Assembly (NCBI GenBank): GCA_037074615.1
Contig: CM073536.1
Coordinates: 5,089,001 to 5,153,000, forward strand
Source of the DNA: Leucaena leucocephala
Lineage: Eukaryota; Streptophyta; Magnoliopsida; Fabales; Fabaceae
Reading direction: 5' to 3'
DNA length: 64,000 nt
The translations under genes were made by a program, and so were the position numbers. This document shows positions 35,401-46,733 of this stretch, piece by piece. The first letter of the stretch is position 1, and each line of letters starts with the position of its first letter. Under the pieces are notes generated by a model. The model worked only from the letters and a program-made list of their open reading frames with translations. It was not told the DNA's origin and did not search any database.

Positions 35401-36200
35401 CATGAACGATTCAGAATGCAGAACTGTTCATCTAACGTGGCTCCTATTGAAAAGGGAGATAAATTCAGTCTAAAACAATGTCCTGAAACCGAGCTTGAAA
35501 AGAAACAGATGGAAAGGGTCCCATATGCCTCAGCGGTAGGAAGCTTGATGTATGCACAGGTTTGTACAAGACCTGACATCGCTTTTGCTGTGGGTATGTT
35601 GGGAAGATACCAAAGTAATCCTGGGGAAGCACATTGGACGGCTGCGAAGAAGGTGTTTAGGTATCTACAAGGCACCAAACACTACATGCTCACTTATAGA
35701 AGAACAGACAGTTTGGACGTGATTGGGTACTCAGATTCAAATCTTGGAGGATGAGTAGATACGAACAAGTCTACATCTGGTTACATCTTTCTATTGGCAG
35801 AAGGAGCTGTATCATGGAGAAGCGCTAAGCAGACTCTAACAGCTCCCTCTACCGGTGATGCTGAGTATATCGCGTGTTTTGAAGCAAGTTCACAAGCTAT
35901 TTGGATAAGGAATTTCATTGCTGGGCTTAAGATTGTGGATTCAGTTTCTAAGCCAATCCGAATGTACTGTGATAACGCAGCTGCGGTGGCCATAGCGAAC
36001 AATAAAAGGAATAAAAGTCGAAGCAAGTTTGTCGAGCTTAAATTCCTTTGCTTGAGAGAAAGAGTTCAGGATGGCCAGGTTTCCGTTGAACGCATCAGTA
36101 CATTGGATATGTTGGCTGATCCTTTGACGAAATGATTGAAGCCGAACGTCTTTGTGACACATGTACCTCATATGGGACTTCTTCCAACTTTTGATTAGTG
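32500..36200 (+). pseudogene. Copia gag-pol, truncated gag and in-frame stops
   Basis: One frame throughout. Gag starts MADVSNKTILDGSINYADW and stops at TAG 32962-32964. The protease-like IDTGSMIHIS follows only three bases later, so the C-terminal half of gag, including the expected zinc knuckle, appears deleted. Pol continues with LWHRRLGHISVDRIKRL, integrase (IHTDICCPD, MNGVAERRNR), reverse transcriptase (ILYVDDILLATND) and RNase H, interrupted by TGA at 35752-35754 and again at 36133-36135, after which in-frame family sequence (LKPNVF, HMGL) continues. The element cannot make its own full polyprotein. Confidence 0.92.
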
Positions 36201-36460
36201 GAGGTATGAGCAATGAAATTACATTTTGTGGTTTATCATTTCAAATTGTGATTGTATACATTTGTGCTATTGAAATTGATAAACATTGAGATAGGAACCG
36301 AATGAACATTGAGTTCATGTATATTGTGATACCCATTAAGTGATGGTGCTACCTGTAATACATGGAAGGTAATACTCGATCATAGGGGACTTATCGCCAT
36401 GATTCTTGTAGCATGACATCAGTGTACCTAGACAGGGCAATGACATTGAGTATACGGGCC

Positions 36461-36471
36461 AAGTGGGAGAA
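36461..36471 (+). promoter_or_regulatory. Polypurine tract of the second copia element
   Basis: AAGTGGGAGAA immediately precedes the 3' LTR. Confidence 0.82.
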
Positions 36472-36951
36472 TGTAAGATATTTATTATAATTATATAACC
36501 TATTTAGATATTAATTAGGATAATTAATAAATATTTCTGAGTGTGGCCCGTAGTCATTAGGCCCGGTCCAAGGTGGGTTAGGGACTCAGTTTATTTAAGG
36601 TTGTTTTCCTGATGGTGGAAACACAACACAACAACAATTTTAGAATTCAGTACTGCTTTCTCTGAGTCCAGAGCGAGACCTACTTCTCAGCTCCCTCTCG
36701 AAGGTTCCCCACTGGTGACGGCAGTTTCCACAGTTGCCATCACTGTGCCTAATCACCAGTTGGAAGAGCCTGTTGATTATCTAACATTCTTTATTGATTT
36801 ACAGGTGTCCTTGATTCATTCCAGATCTTCTCAGAGATTAGATCAATAAAGCAATGGTAGGAGGTAATTTAAAGTTTCCGCTGCATCTTATATTTGTATA
36901 TATGATAATCTGGATTGATTATTTCACATTAGAGATGTTTATTTTCTAACA
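36472..36951 (+). repeat. 3' LTR of the second copia element
   Basis: 480 bp, starting TGTAAGATATTTATTA and ending TTTATTTTCTAACA. It carries a 3-bp AGA-type insertion relative to the 5' LTR near its start. Confidence 0.97.
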
Positions 36952-37424
36952 GCATTTTCTTCCTATTCTTCCTTCTCCTTCTTTTTTAAAACTCATTTTC
37001 ATATGTATTTTCAATCTCACACGAATTTCAATTCTATTACTTTTATTCTCTTGATTTAATTAATATTATCTACTATTGACCTCATCTCTCTCTCTCTCTC
37101 TCTTTTTTAAAAAAAATATCTAAGTATATGAATAAATGGATAATAACAAGTAAAATCTAATTTAACAAAAGCTAAAATTTATTTAAAAAAGGAGGGTTAG
37201 ATCGAGTGATGCAAAGTGAGAAGCCATGTGCTCCAATGAAAGTGGAAGCTTCGTGTTGACAGTTAAAGTAATAAGAAGTCACGTGCAAATATTCAACAAC
37301 GCTTTATTCCCCCTCCTCACTGACTCCTACTACTACGTCCAAAAAGCATTCCAAAGCTGCATGGCTACATCCCCACTTCCACTCTTTCTTCTCACTACCA
37401 ACAATAACATCTCCATCTTGTATA

Positions 37425-37524
37425 GAAAGACTTAACCGCCATAGTTAAGTTCATGACGCGGATCAGATCTAAATATAGTTGGGATAAAATTTTGATGAAC
37501 CGGGTAGACAACCAACAAAAAAAA
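37425..37524 (+). mobile_element. SINE copy 4, internally deleted, with TSD
   Basis: Only about 100 bp. It has the family 3' part (GCGGATCAGATCTAAATATAG, cut here after GCGGATCAGATC; TTGATGAACCGGGTAGACAA; A tail), but most of the tRNA-like head is missing. Flanked by ATCTCCATCTTGTATA (37409-37424) and ATCTCCATCTTGTGTA (37525-37540), one mismatch, which shows it inserted as a unit. Confidence 0.8.
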
Positions 37525-37567
37525 ATCTCCATCTTGTGTACTCAATTTTGGGCTTGGGCTGGGCTGG

Positions 37568-37710
37568 ACTTTTTTTTTTGTTACCCATCCGATTCACCGG
37601 AACTTTGCCCCGACTACATCTGGATCCGACCCGCGTCGCGCACCTAGCTATAGTGGGTGAGTCTCCCAATAGAAATTTTCTGCATTCGCCAAGGCTAAGC
37701 CTGAACTTGA
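37568..37710 (-). mobile_element. SINE copy 5, truncated
   Basis: Poly(T) then ACCCATCCGATTCACCGG at the left, with the conserved body GTGGGTGAGTCTCCCAA. The tRNA-like head at the right end is lost after CCAAGGCTAAGCC. It is tail to tail with the copy at 37425. Confidence 0.82.
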
Positions 37711-38671
37711 TTTATATATAAATCTCCCCAAGGCCGGGGCACTTTGAGTGCTTGTGTGTGTGTTAGAGAGATATACATATGGAAGAAATTTCCTTATCTT
37801 AAGAGAAATATAAAAAAATACTTACAAAAATATTTATATATTATTTATCGACAAACTACTCATATTAGCAACGGAATTTAAATATGTAACTTTATGAATT
37901 ATAAATTAACTTCTTACCGACTAAACTAATATTTATTAGCTTCAATGATCATTTTTTCCCTCAGCTACGGCCAATGGATTCAGAAATTTGAGATGGTTTT
38001 CGGCCGAATAAAATAAATGATTCACACCCACGTAGTTGGCAAAAAAGACAGATTGCAAAGGATGACTTTACTAAACGGGCCTTTTAATTAGTTTTAGTCA
38101 ATGATTCGATTTAAGCTAATGGGTTAACTTTGTGGGCTACGGGCCGAATGTGGGTTGGCCCATCAATTCATTAATGGGAAAAAATAAAAAAAAATAGTAT
38201 ATGGGAATTTTTATTAGAAAATATATTAATATTTAATTCTCGATAATACTTCAAACATAATTATCTCCTATAAGAGGATGCCTTTATTTAGAAAAAAAAT
38301 AATAGAGGATCAAGAAAGGGGGAGGGGGAATTAACAATGAAATTTAGCACATTTAGTACCCGACAATACCCGAAATATATTAATGTGCCAACTTTGAAAA
38401 TGTCTATTTAATTTAAAAAGTAATTATATCATAAAATCTAACAACTTTTAACATTGCCCCTATTTAATACATATTATTTCTAATAGGAATAAAGTTAACA
38501 TACATAAATAAAAGATAAAATTATATATTCATATAAAAAAATTTTCTATTTTACCTTATAAATAATACTAAAATAAATTTTTTCATCTGTTTTATAAATA
38601 ACAGGAGAGTATATTGTTGAAGGTTTGAAAAGTCAACAGCTAAAGGGGGTTGCCTAGTTTATTCTCGCAAC

Positions 38672-39256
38672 TAGGGGTAGTAATGCGGGCTAACCCGCTG
38701 GATATGGGTTGGCCAGCCGCAGGTTATGATGGAGGCGGGTTGGTAAAACACCAACCTGAGCCCGCCATGGCCTGCCAACCCTCTAGCTTTTTTTTATTTT
38801 TTTATATGTATATGGCTATATGCTAATTTTTTAAAAAAAATTACATATGTCAGTATTAATTGAATTCGAATCATGATTGAAGTTCTCAAAATATTTATTT
38901 AGTCAACTTTGTCACCATCCATAGATAAATCTATCACAAAGAAAATAATAATAATAAAATAAAATAAATATATATAAAAAAATGACTCAATGAGATAAAG
39001 TTAATATAAATTAAGTGTAATATCTCTTGTTTGACTAAGATTCTCAAATTTATAAAATACAAATGTGCAATATAAATAATAAAAAAATAAAGTAAAAAAA
39101 AACGAGCCAACCCGCCAACCCGGCGAGTTAGCCCGCCGCGGGTGCGGGTCAAAAAGACCCTCATCCAAATAGGTTACAATTTTTGCAACCCAACCCGCTA
39201 TTTTTTGGGGGGTTGGCAGGTTGGGCCCGCGAACCCAACTCAAATTACCACCTCTA
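38672..39256. mobile_element. hAT-type non-autonomous element, 8-bp TSD
   Basis: 585 bp. Inverted ends TAGGGGTAGTAATGCGGG and, from the right, TAGAGGTGGTAATTTGAG. Flanked by a perfect 8-bp duplication CTCGCAAC (38664-38671 and 39257-39264), the hAT signature. The sub-terminal regions are rich in AACCCGCC/GGCGGGTT, while the centre is AT-rich. No transposase frame. Confidence 0.9.
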
Positions 39257-39440
39257 CTCGCAACGGTATCAATTTTATGTTAAAAATCAGTGTAAACTAA
39301 AATTTATATATTTTTTATAATATTAACTTGATGATATTATACCTTAAGTACTACTCTTAGCATAAATATTTATTTTAATAATTGAATTTGACATTTAGAA
39401 AAAATTAATAAGACCCATTAATTATACATTAGTTACATAT

Positions 39441-39919
39441 GGGCCTATTTGGATAGAATTTTAAAAAATAGCTTATGAAAAAAAGGTTTATAGACAGCTT
39501 ATGAAAAAGGGTTTTTAGATAAGAGTTTATAAAAAAAAGATTATGAATAAATAAGTGTTTGGATAGTTATTTTTAGAATGACTTTTTATATTAGTAAATT
39601 ACAAAAAAATGTATGATTTGATTAAAAGTAAGAGAGGAGAGAAATAGAGAATAGAGAAGAGAGAGGAGAGAGGGTGTAAGAAAGAGGAGAGAAGGTGTAA
39701 AAAAAATAGAGGTAAGATAATAATTAGATAATCCATAAACTATTTTATTGTTCTAAAAGTTAGTTTTAATAATTTATTCAAAACTATAATTTTAAATTAT
39801 GATTTTATTCAAAAGTACTTATAGACAAATATAATTATTTTTTTTTAAAAAAATTTAAACTAAAGTTTATATCATAACTTTTTTTTAAACTATAGTTTAA
39901 AGGCAACCCAAACAAGGTC
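39441..39919. mobile_element. MITE family B copy 1
   Basis: About 479 bp, from GGGCCTATTTGGATAG to CCCAAACAAGGTC, with a purine-rich (GAGAGGAGAGAGGG) centre and repeated 'cttatga' segments near the left end. Related copies lie at 40210, 43409 and 55906. Confidence 0.72.
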
Positions 39920-40209
39920 TCTGTATATAATTGTAAATCGTGGCACGGAAACCAAGTTGGAGATAAATTCAAAACCTACTCAAATTCTAGCCTTCTACAA
40001 GATTTCTCTCTTCATTTTATTTTATTTCAATTAAAATTTTCAAAATCACAGCTAATCAACTAGGAAGAATAGGAACATTCATATTTCTACTCTCTTTTTT
40101 TTCATTTGGATAGCTTGCGACATGTTGATATACAGTGGCAAATCTAAGAGGGACAACATTTTGGTTCACCGCGCAATCATAGAGTTTTGACTTAGCAAGC
40201 ACATCTTAT

Positions 40210-40699
40210 CTTATTTGGATAAAATTTTAAAAATAATTTTATAAAAAAATAAGTTTATTGACAGCTTATAAAAAATAATTTTTAAATAAGAGATTATAAA
40301 AAAAATAGTTTTAGATAAATGAGTGTTTAGATAGTTATTATAAAAATGGATTTTGTAATTGAAAAATTACTAAAAAAGGTATGCATAAGAGAAGAGAGAG
40401 GAGAGAAGGTAAAAAGATAGAGGAGAGAGGGTAGAAAAGATAGAGGAGAGATAAGAGATAATTGAAAAGATAGAAGAGAGAGGGGAGAAGGTGTAAGAAA
40501 AATTATGGGTAAAATAGTAATTGAGTAGTTGAAAAGTGTTTTACTATTCCAAAAGCTACTTTGACCAGTTTATCTAAAACTATGGTTTAGTCCAGAAGCC
40601 CGTTTAAATAAATATGGCTGTTTAAATTTTTTTTTGTCCAAATCGAGATTTAGACTATAAGCCTTTTTAAAACCGTGATTTTAGTCACACCCAAACAGG
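40210..40699. mobile_element. MITE family B copy 2
   Basis: About 490 bp, from CTTATTTGGATAAAATTTT to ACACCCAAACAGG, with the same purine-rich centre (AGAGGAGAGAGGG). CTTAT is present on both sides but overlaps the element's own first bases, so the duplication is uncertain. Confidence 0.7.
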
Positions 40700-43408
40700 C
40701 TTATCGTATACAAAAAAGCATGCGTTTAAAGATCTACTTAACAATATATGCATAGTAACAGAACTATAAGTTTGGATCAAAGACGAACTTTTAACAAAAT
40801 ATTTTTTTTATCGGATGAATAAATATTATATTTAATTTTTAATATATTATCTATTTAACTAATTTGATTAGACTAAAAAAATAATTAAATTTATTATTTA
40901 TAATGATTGTATCTTAATTTTTCTAAATTTTTCTATTTAATTATATACATTTGAATTATACATAAATAGAAATTACCTCAATTTGTGTAATCATATAGAT
41001 ATAATTTATGGAGATGATTATAATTTTGGAGGATAAAGTTAATTATAATTTTATATTTAAGATTAAATTATACTCTCTATTTAATTATAGAATTTAGAAT
41101 CAGATGGAATATAATATTATAAATATGAAAATTTAAATAGGTTTAGGGTATAGGGAAATTTTAGCTAATGAGAGAAGCGGTCATCCATTTAATTCTCCCC
41201 TAGTTCCGCCACTGTATATACACACAACTAATAAGAAGAAAACAATAAAAAGAAATTACACATCCTCTGATCATAATTATAAAAATTAATTAATTTGTTT
41301 AAATTAATAAAATTAAATAAATTAATTATTATTAAATATATTTTTTTAATATGAATTCATATTCTATATTTTTTTGAATCTATTTTAGTAATTAATTTTT
41401 ATATTAATTATAATTAATTGATATATTTAATATATAAATAAAATAAATAAAAGGGGGATAAAAAGTTGGCACGTGCCGTGTGAAACGAGAAAGAAGTTCG
41501 TCAACGTTCAAAGAAGATGGGTTCAACAATAAAAACATTATTACCAAAAAAGGTGGTCTCCTATTTTTCACTCTTGACTGTTTGGTAGGAATCACTACCG
41601 TGAAATGTGAACAATGGATGCCCCTATTTTATTTTACGCGTGCAACCATTAACCAATGTTATTACGCGTAATACTCTCTAATTACGACTACTAATCCTCC
41701 CTCATGTCATTAATATACGACTCTTTTCGCCATAAAGCTAAAATTAGTTAATAATCTTAACTCTTATACAAGGACATTTTTTTTTGAAGAATGGGGTAAC
41801 TTGGTCTGATTTTTAAAAGCATTCTGAGATGAATTAAATAAGGACTTTTTTTTTAACTTGTTATAATTGTTACTCCTTTCAATCTTTTTACAGGGATATA
41901 CTATCTCTATTTTTTAATAAAAAATTTAATTATTTTTGTAGAGACAATAAAAAAATTAAATAAATTAGTTAATTATAATTAATATTAACTAATTTATTTA
42001 ATTTATTTAGTCTATATAAAAAAATTAATTGAATCTTATATTAAAAAACGGAGAGAATGAGTATTAGTTAATTTATATAGATTAAAAGAGTTACTTAAAA
42101 TTAGGCTAGAATTATTTTTTTTTGTTGGTAGCATTTCAGGATTATCTTTAATTAAATTTAAAATTGAGAAACCATCATTTAATAAGTTGAAAGTGAAAGG
42201 AATAAGAAAACTTTAGAAATGAGTCGTAAAATATTTTAACAATAATATACTATTGTATTAAGGACCGTCGTAAACGTTTTATAAACAAGGTTGAAGGAAT
42301 ACTTCGCAATCTAATCTAAAATAAATCCTATACCTGGGAACATTTTTTTTTTTAAATCCTATAAAAATTTTCAATTACTTGAAAAGTTAGAAACCATATG
42401 TTGACATGTTAACATTGTCTAGCTAAATAAAAATTATAATATAATTAGAGTTTGTTTGAGAAACTTTTAAATCATAATTTCTGAAATATTTTTTTGTTAA
42501 ATTTCTCTTATATATTTACCTAAATTATTTTTAAAAAAGCCTAATCCGAACACGTGGATTATAACTAATAAATATTTGGTCAATGGAGATTAGAACCATG
42601 GATTATTAGGTAGATGACCTCATATGAACAAAACGACACCCCAATCCAATCCCAGCCTTCATTTCCATGCCAGCTTTCATCCTCTCTCTCTCTAGATATT
42701 TCCACACCTTTAATTTGATCAGAAAATATTAGTAATTATTTAATCAAAGGATCGTTTTCAATCCGACTTAAAAAAAGTGTTCTCTTTAATCACAAAGTTA
42801 ATGACTTTGCAGTCCTTGTAGGTACCACTCGCTTTTGCATATATATTTTTTTATTACTTGATGGTAATTTATTCATATTTTACCAATCGAGGGGGCCAAG
42901 TTTGTTTGTTAATTAAAATAATATTTATTAATTGCAATACACATTCGAACTTATATTTAATCATGATTAAAACCAACATATAACATCATTATTTTTTTAA
43001 AACCAAGTTAAAATAATGTGAAAATGTGGTCGTGGCGGTAGGGTCAAAATATTACCATATTAATTAAATGAGCAATTTAGCATAAAAAATCACATTGCAT
43101 GCTTCATGCTTCACTATTTTTTTCCCAAAAAAATAAAAAAGAAGTCTTGTCCACGTCCTTTGCACACATGCCCACACACATTCGCGCGCGCGCGCGTGTG
43201 AACACAATTAATTCCTGTTCCGTCGTGGCCATCTGCTAGCTGTGCTAACTTACAAAACAGTGTTGGGATAAAGTTTTCAGATGTATTGTGAACATTATTC
43301 CCGCGCAATTGCATGTAAATTATATTGCATTAATAAGGAGTAAATCAATAAATGTATCCGGCTAACACAACTCAAAAAAACATTTTTCGTAGCGCAAATT
43401 TATTATAG
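40700..43408. other. AT-rich intergenic, no gene seen
   Basis: No supported gene. A 19-nt CG/TG alternating run (43183-43200) is the only notable sequence. Small frames here are AT-rich artefacts. Confidence 0.5.
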
Positions 43409-43950
43409 TCTGTGTGTTAGGATAAAATTTTAAAAAATAATTTATATAAAAAAATAATTTTCAGACAACTTATAAAAAATAATTTTTATAAAAAAAATTA
43501 TTGAAAAAAAATAGTTCTAAATAAATAAGTGTTTAAATAGTTATTTTTAAAATAAATTTTTATATTAATAAATTACTAAAAAAGTATGATTTGATTAAAA
43601 ATAAGAGAGATAAGAGATAGTAGAGAAAATATAAGAGATATGAGAGAGGGTAGAAAGGAGAGATGATAGAGAAGATAGAGGATTGGAGGTGGAGAGGAGA
43701 GAGGAGAAAGAAGAGAGATGAGAGAGGATATAGGGTATAAGAAAAAGTATGGATAATATAGTAATTGGATAGTCCATAAGCTATTTTATTATTCTAAAAG
43801 CTAGTTTAAATAGCCTATTCAAAACCATAGTTTAACCCAAAAGTACTTATGGATAAATATTATTCTTTGTTTTAAAATTTTTCTAAACCTAGATTTGAGT
43901 CAGAAGTCCTTTTAAAATTTAAATTTGAGGATTTCCTAAATAGGCTCATA
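43409..43950. mobile_element. MITE family B copy 3
   Basis: About 540 bp, from GTCTGTGTGTTAGGATAAAA to CCTAAATAGGCTC, with a purine-rich centre at 43600-43740. More diverged than the other copies. Confidence 0.65.
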
Positions 43951-45719
43951 GTTAAACTAAAAAAATACTGTAAAAAAATAATGATATTTTTATAAATTTT
44001 TAAAATACTTTTTATTATGATTTTTAAAAAATACTATTAAAAATAATTAAATCGAGTTCAAAAAATTTGTTAGATTAAAAATACTACTTATCAGTGTTAT
44101 GATAAGTGATTAGATGAGATTTTTAATGGCAATTTTTTTTTTATAAAATATACATACTAATGTCCATTACTTTTACCTTATTATCATATACTAAGAAATA
44201 TATTAAATTAATAATTTTTGTGTGTTTTCCCTTATTAAATGAATGATATTGAAAAAAGTCATTAATTAATTAATTATAGTTTATATTTAAGAATAATTTT
44301 TTTTCTACAAAAATGATTTAAGTATAGGAAGAGAGTGGTACAACTTGTAACCTTTAAGTGGTAACAATTTTCTATTGGTCTAACTATACAAAAGATGAGA
44401 GCAATTTTGTGATTATTCACTAATTGTATTTCATTACTTTTACAATTTTTTCATCTCATCCTATTTATTAATGCATTCTCTCTTCCACACCCTCTTTCCC
44501 ACGCTCATCCTCAATCTTTTTTAACTCAAGGGTATTTATGGGCAAGCACACACCTTGAATTTAATTAATGGTACTATTTTGCAAGAGTAGACTAACAGAA
44601 GTGTGGCTGATATTTTGTCTAGGAACTAAAAATCAAATGAATTAAATGATTTATTAGCTTTTTCATTAAAAGAATATTAAATGATGGGGGGCCCATTAAT
44701 TGGTTAGGTTTAGCTTGGCCATGGATTAGGTCATTTTGCTTGCATCATCACATGGTTCTTTCTGGACAAATCTTCCACCCCTTCCAAATTAGGTAGGTCC
44801 AGTCTATACGTGGAAATCTTTAAGTAAATGAATTATATAATCAATTAATAATTCATTTATTTAAAAAAAATTAATTTCCCTTAATCGCATTGTTATATTA
44901 CGCAAAAGACCAACTTTGTTGCCTAGTAATTAATATTACATTTAACAAACGTACAGCAAGTGTAATTCATAAATAAAAATAATAGTGTGTGTGGGATGAT
45001 ATTTGAAAAGATCAATTATATTACTGATTATGGTGGGATATTTCCTTTGTTTTTTCTGAAGCCTCTATATTCCCTTTCTCTTCAAGTTCATAAAATAAAA
45101 ATAAAAATATATTATAAATATAATATTTCTTGACGAGCAAATATTAAACGTTTTAAAGTTCATTATTAATTTCTAAAATGTATTATTAAATTTTAAGAAA
45201 TTAATAAAAAAATTACTGATCATTTTTATAAAATTGCTTCGTGACAATTTTCTTAATATATAGTAATAAAACTCCTTAAAGTTTATTATAGCTTTAGATC
45301 TTTCAACATTTTGGCCAAATAAAAAAAATTCTTGCTCTTAATAAGTAAAAAGTAGCCCACTATTATTTACTATTGGCGACTCTAAGTTATTTGAAATTTC
45401 CCTAAAATTAATCTTGACAAGTCTATGTCTAGAATTCACTAATACTGAATTCTTAAATAATTTTGATTACAGCGTTATCATTGGACTAAACGAAGGTATT
45501 CCCATCGGTTTTTGACCAGAATCGGATAAGAAGACGTGAAAAAACACTCTCTCACTTGCTGGTGACGTTTTTTAATTTTATAATCTATTTTGTTTTATTT
45601 ATTTTTTAGATCATCAGATATTAAATATGCTACGTAGTCAAAGAAGGATGACTTAAAAGCAATAACTAAATTAAAACACGAGTTTCAATCAAGTAAACGT
45701 CAACGTTGTTACAATTTCA
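43951..45719. other. AT-rich intergenic, no gene seen
   Basis: Upstream flank of the DUF4408/DUF761 gene; nothing recognisable apart from its promoter at the right end. Confidence 0.5.
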
Positions 45720-45727
45720 ATATAAAG
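45720..45727 (+). promoter_or_regulatory. TATA box of the DUF4408/DUF761 gene
   Basis: ATATAAAG, about 150 bp upstream of the ATG at 45876. Confidence 0.6.
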
Positions 45728-45875
45728 ACGAGCCTTTGAAGCTTTCATTCACACCTCACAGAGACGAAATAACTCAGATAAGTATTATATAATCAAACAC
45801 ATTCTGCAAAGCCTCTTTCATCTTCATCTTCCTCAGCACTGTGCCAGCCAGCGCAAGTACGTCGGAGCACCGTCC

Positions 45876-46733
45876 ATGGCAGACCCGGTTACAATCTCTG
45901 CGTTCATGGCCAGCTGGTTCACGCCTTCTCCTCTCTTCCTCTTTCTCAACCTCGTCATCGGCACACTTGTTCTCTCTTCCCGTTTCGGTGCCCCAAAAAA
46001 GCCCTCCGACCACCACCAAGATGGCCACCCACCTCTTGTCCGTTCATCGTCCCTGCTTGAACGCTTTAGGTCCCTCCATTTCTATAAACACGACGCTGCG
46101 TTTCCTGAAACCGAGTATCTTCAGCCCGTTCACGACTCTCCTCATCTCGTCAGGACGCCGTCACTGATTGAGCGAGTCAGGTCTTTTAATTTCGGGTTTT
46201 CTAACAACTCCGAACCGACAGGCGCAGATGCAGTAGTGTCTGTTCAAACCGACGACCCGCCGGAACACCCGACTGAACAGCAACTGCAGAGAACTCCTTC
46301 GCTCCTGGAGCGCCTCAAGTCCATGAACTTCTCGTCTCTCTACAGATCGGACTCAATAAAAGCGGCGGGAGAAGTACTTGAACGCGAAGGTGACGTTCCG
46401 GAGTCGAAAGAGGTTCATGATAAGGGTGACTTGGTGAGGAAGAGCAAATCGGAGAGGAGTAAGGGGACTCCGGTGAAGTTAACGGAGAAGATGAAGAAAT
46501 CGGCGAGTGAGAAAGCAGCGTCGACGAGGAGGCAGGAGGAAGAGGAGGTCGATCGCCGGGCACCAGAACCAGAGACGGGGATACATGGAAAAGGTAATGA
46601 AACGGTGTCGTTCGTGGATGAGGAAACGGTGGACGCGAAAGCCGACGATTTCATCAACAGATTCAAGCAGCAACTGAGGTTACAGAGGCTGAACTCGTTC
46701 CTGCGTTACCAAGAGATGACCAGAGAAAACTGA
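45876..46733 (+). CDS. DUF4408/DUF761 (cotton-fibre-type) protein, 285 aa
   Basis: An intact single-exon plant-specific protein of unknown biochemical function. The N-terminus (MADPVTISAFMASWFTPSPL) runs into one hydrophobic segment (LFLFLNLVIGTLVLSSRF, about residues 19-36), the usual DUF4408 layout. Three copies of a short motif follow: LVRSSSLLERFRSLHF, LVRTPSLIERVRSFNF and LQRTPSLLERLKSMNF. A charged, Lys/Glu-rich linker then leads to the C-terminal DUF761 motif (DDFINRFKQQLRLQRLNSF). It is more GC-rich than its surroundings. The start is the first ATG in frame after the TATA box; an upstream overlapping frame from 45841 has no family match. Confidence 0.9.
   Translation: MADPVTISAFMASWFTPSPLFLFLNLVIGTLVLSSRFGAPKKPSDHHQDGHPPLVRSSSLLERFRSLHFYKHDAAFPETEYLQPVHDSPHLVRTPSLIERVRSFNFGFSNNSEPTGADAVVSVQTDDPPEHPTEQQLQRTPSLLERLKSMNFSSLYRSDSIKAAGEVLEREGDVPESKEVHDKGDLVRKSKSERSKGTPVKLTEKMKKSASEKAASTRRQEEEEVDRRAPEPETGIHGKGNETVSFVDEETVDAKADDFINRFKQQLRLQRLNSFLRYQEMTREN

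Larger units (their letters stand above)
29815..36951 (+). mobile_element. Degenerate Ty1/copia LTR retrotransposon
   Basis: A 7137-bp element with LTRs of 477 and 480 bp and the perfect 5-bp duplication GCATT at 29810-29814 and 36952-36956. It has a long (about 2.2 kb) non-coding leader, a truncated gag and a pol frame interrupted by stops. The LTRs differ by seven substitutions, all transitions, plus a 3-bp indel, so it is older than the element at 19095. Confidence 0.97.
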
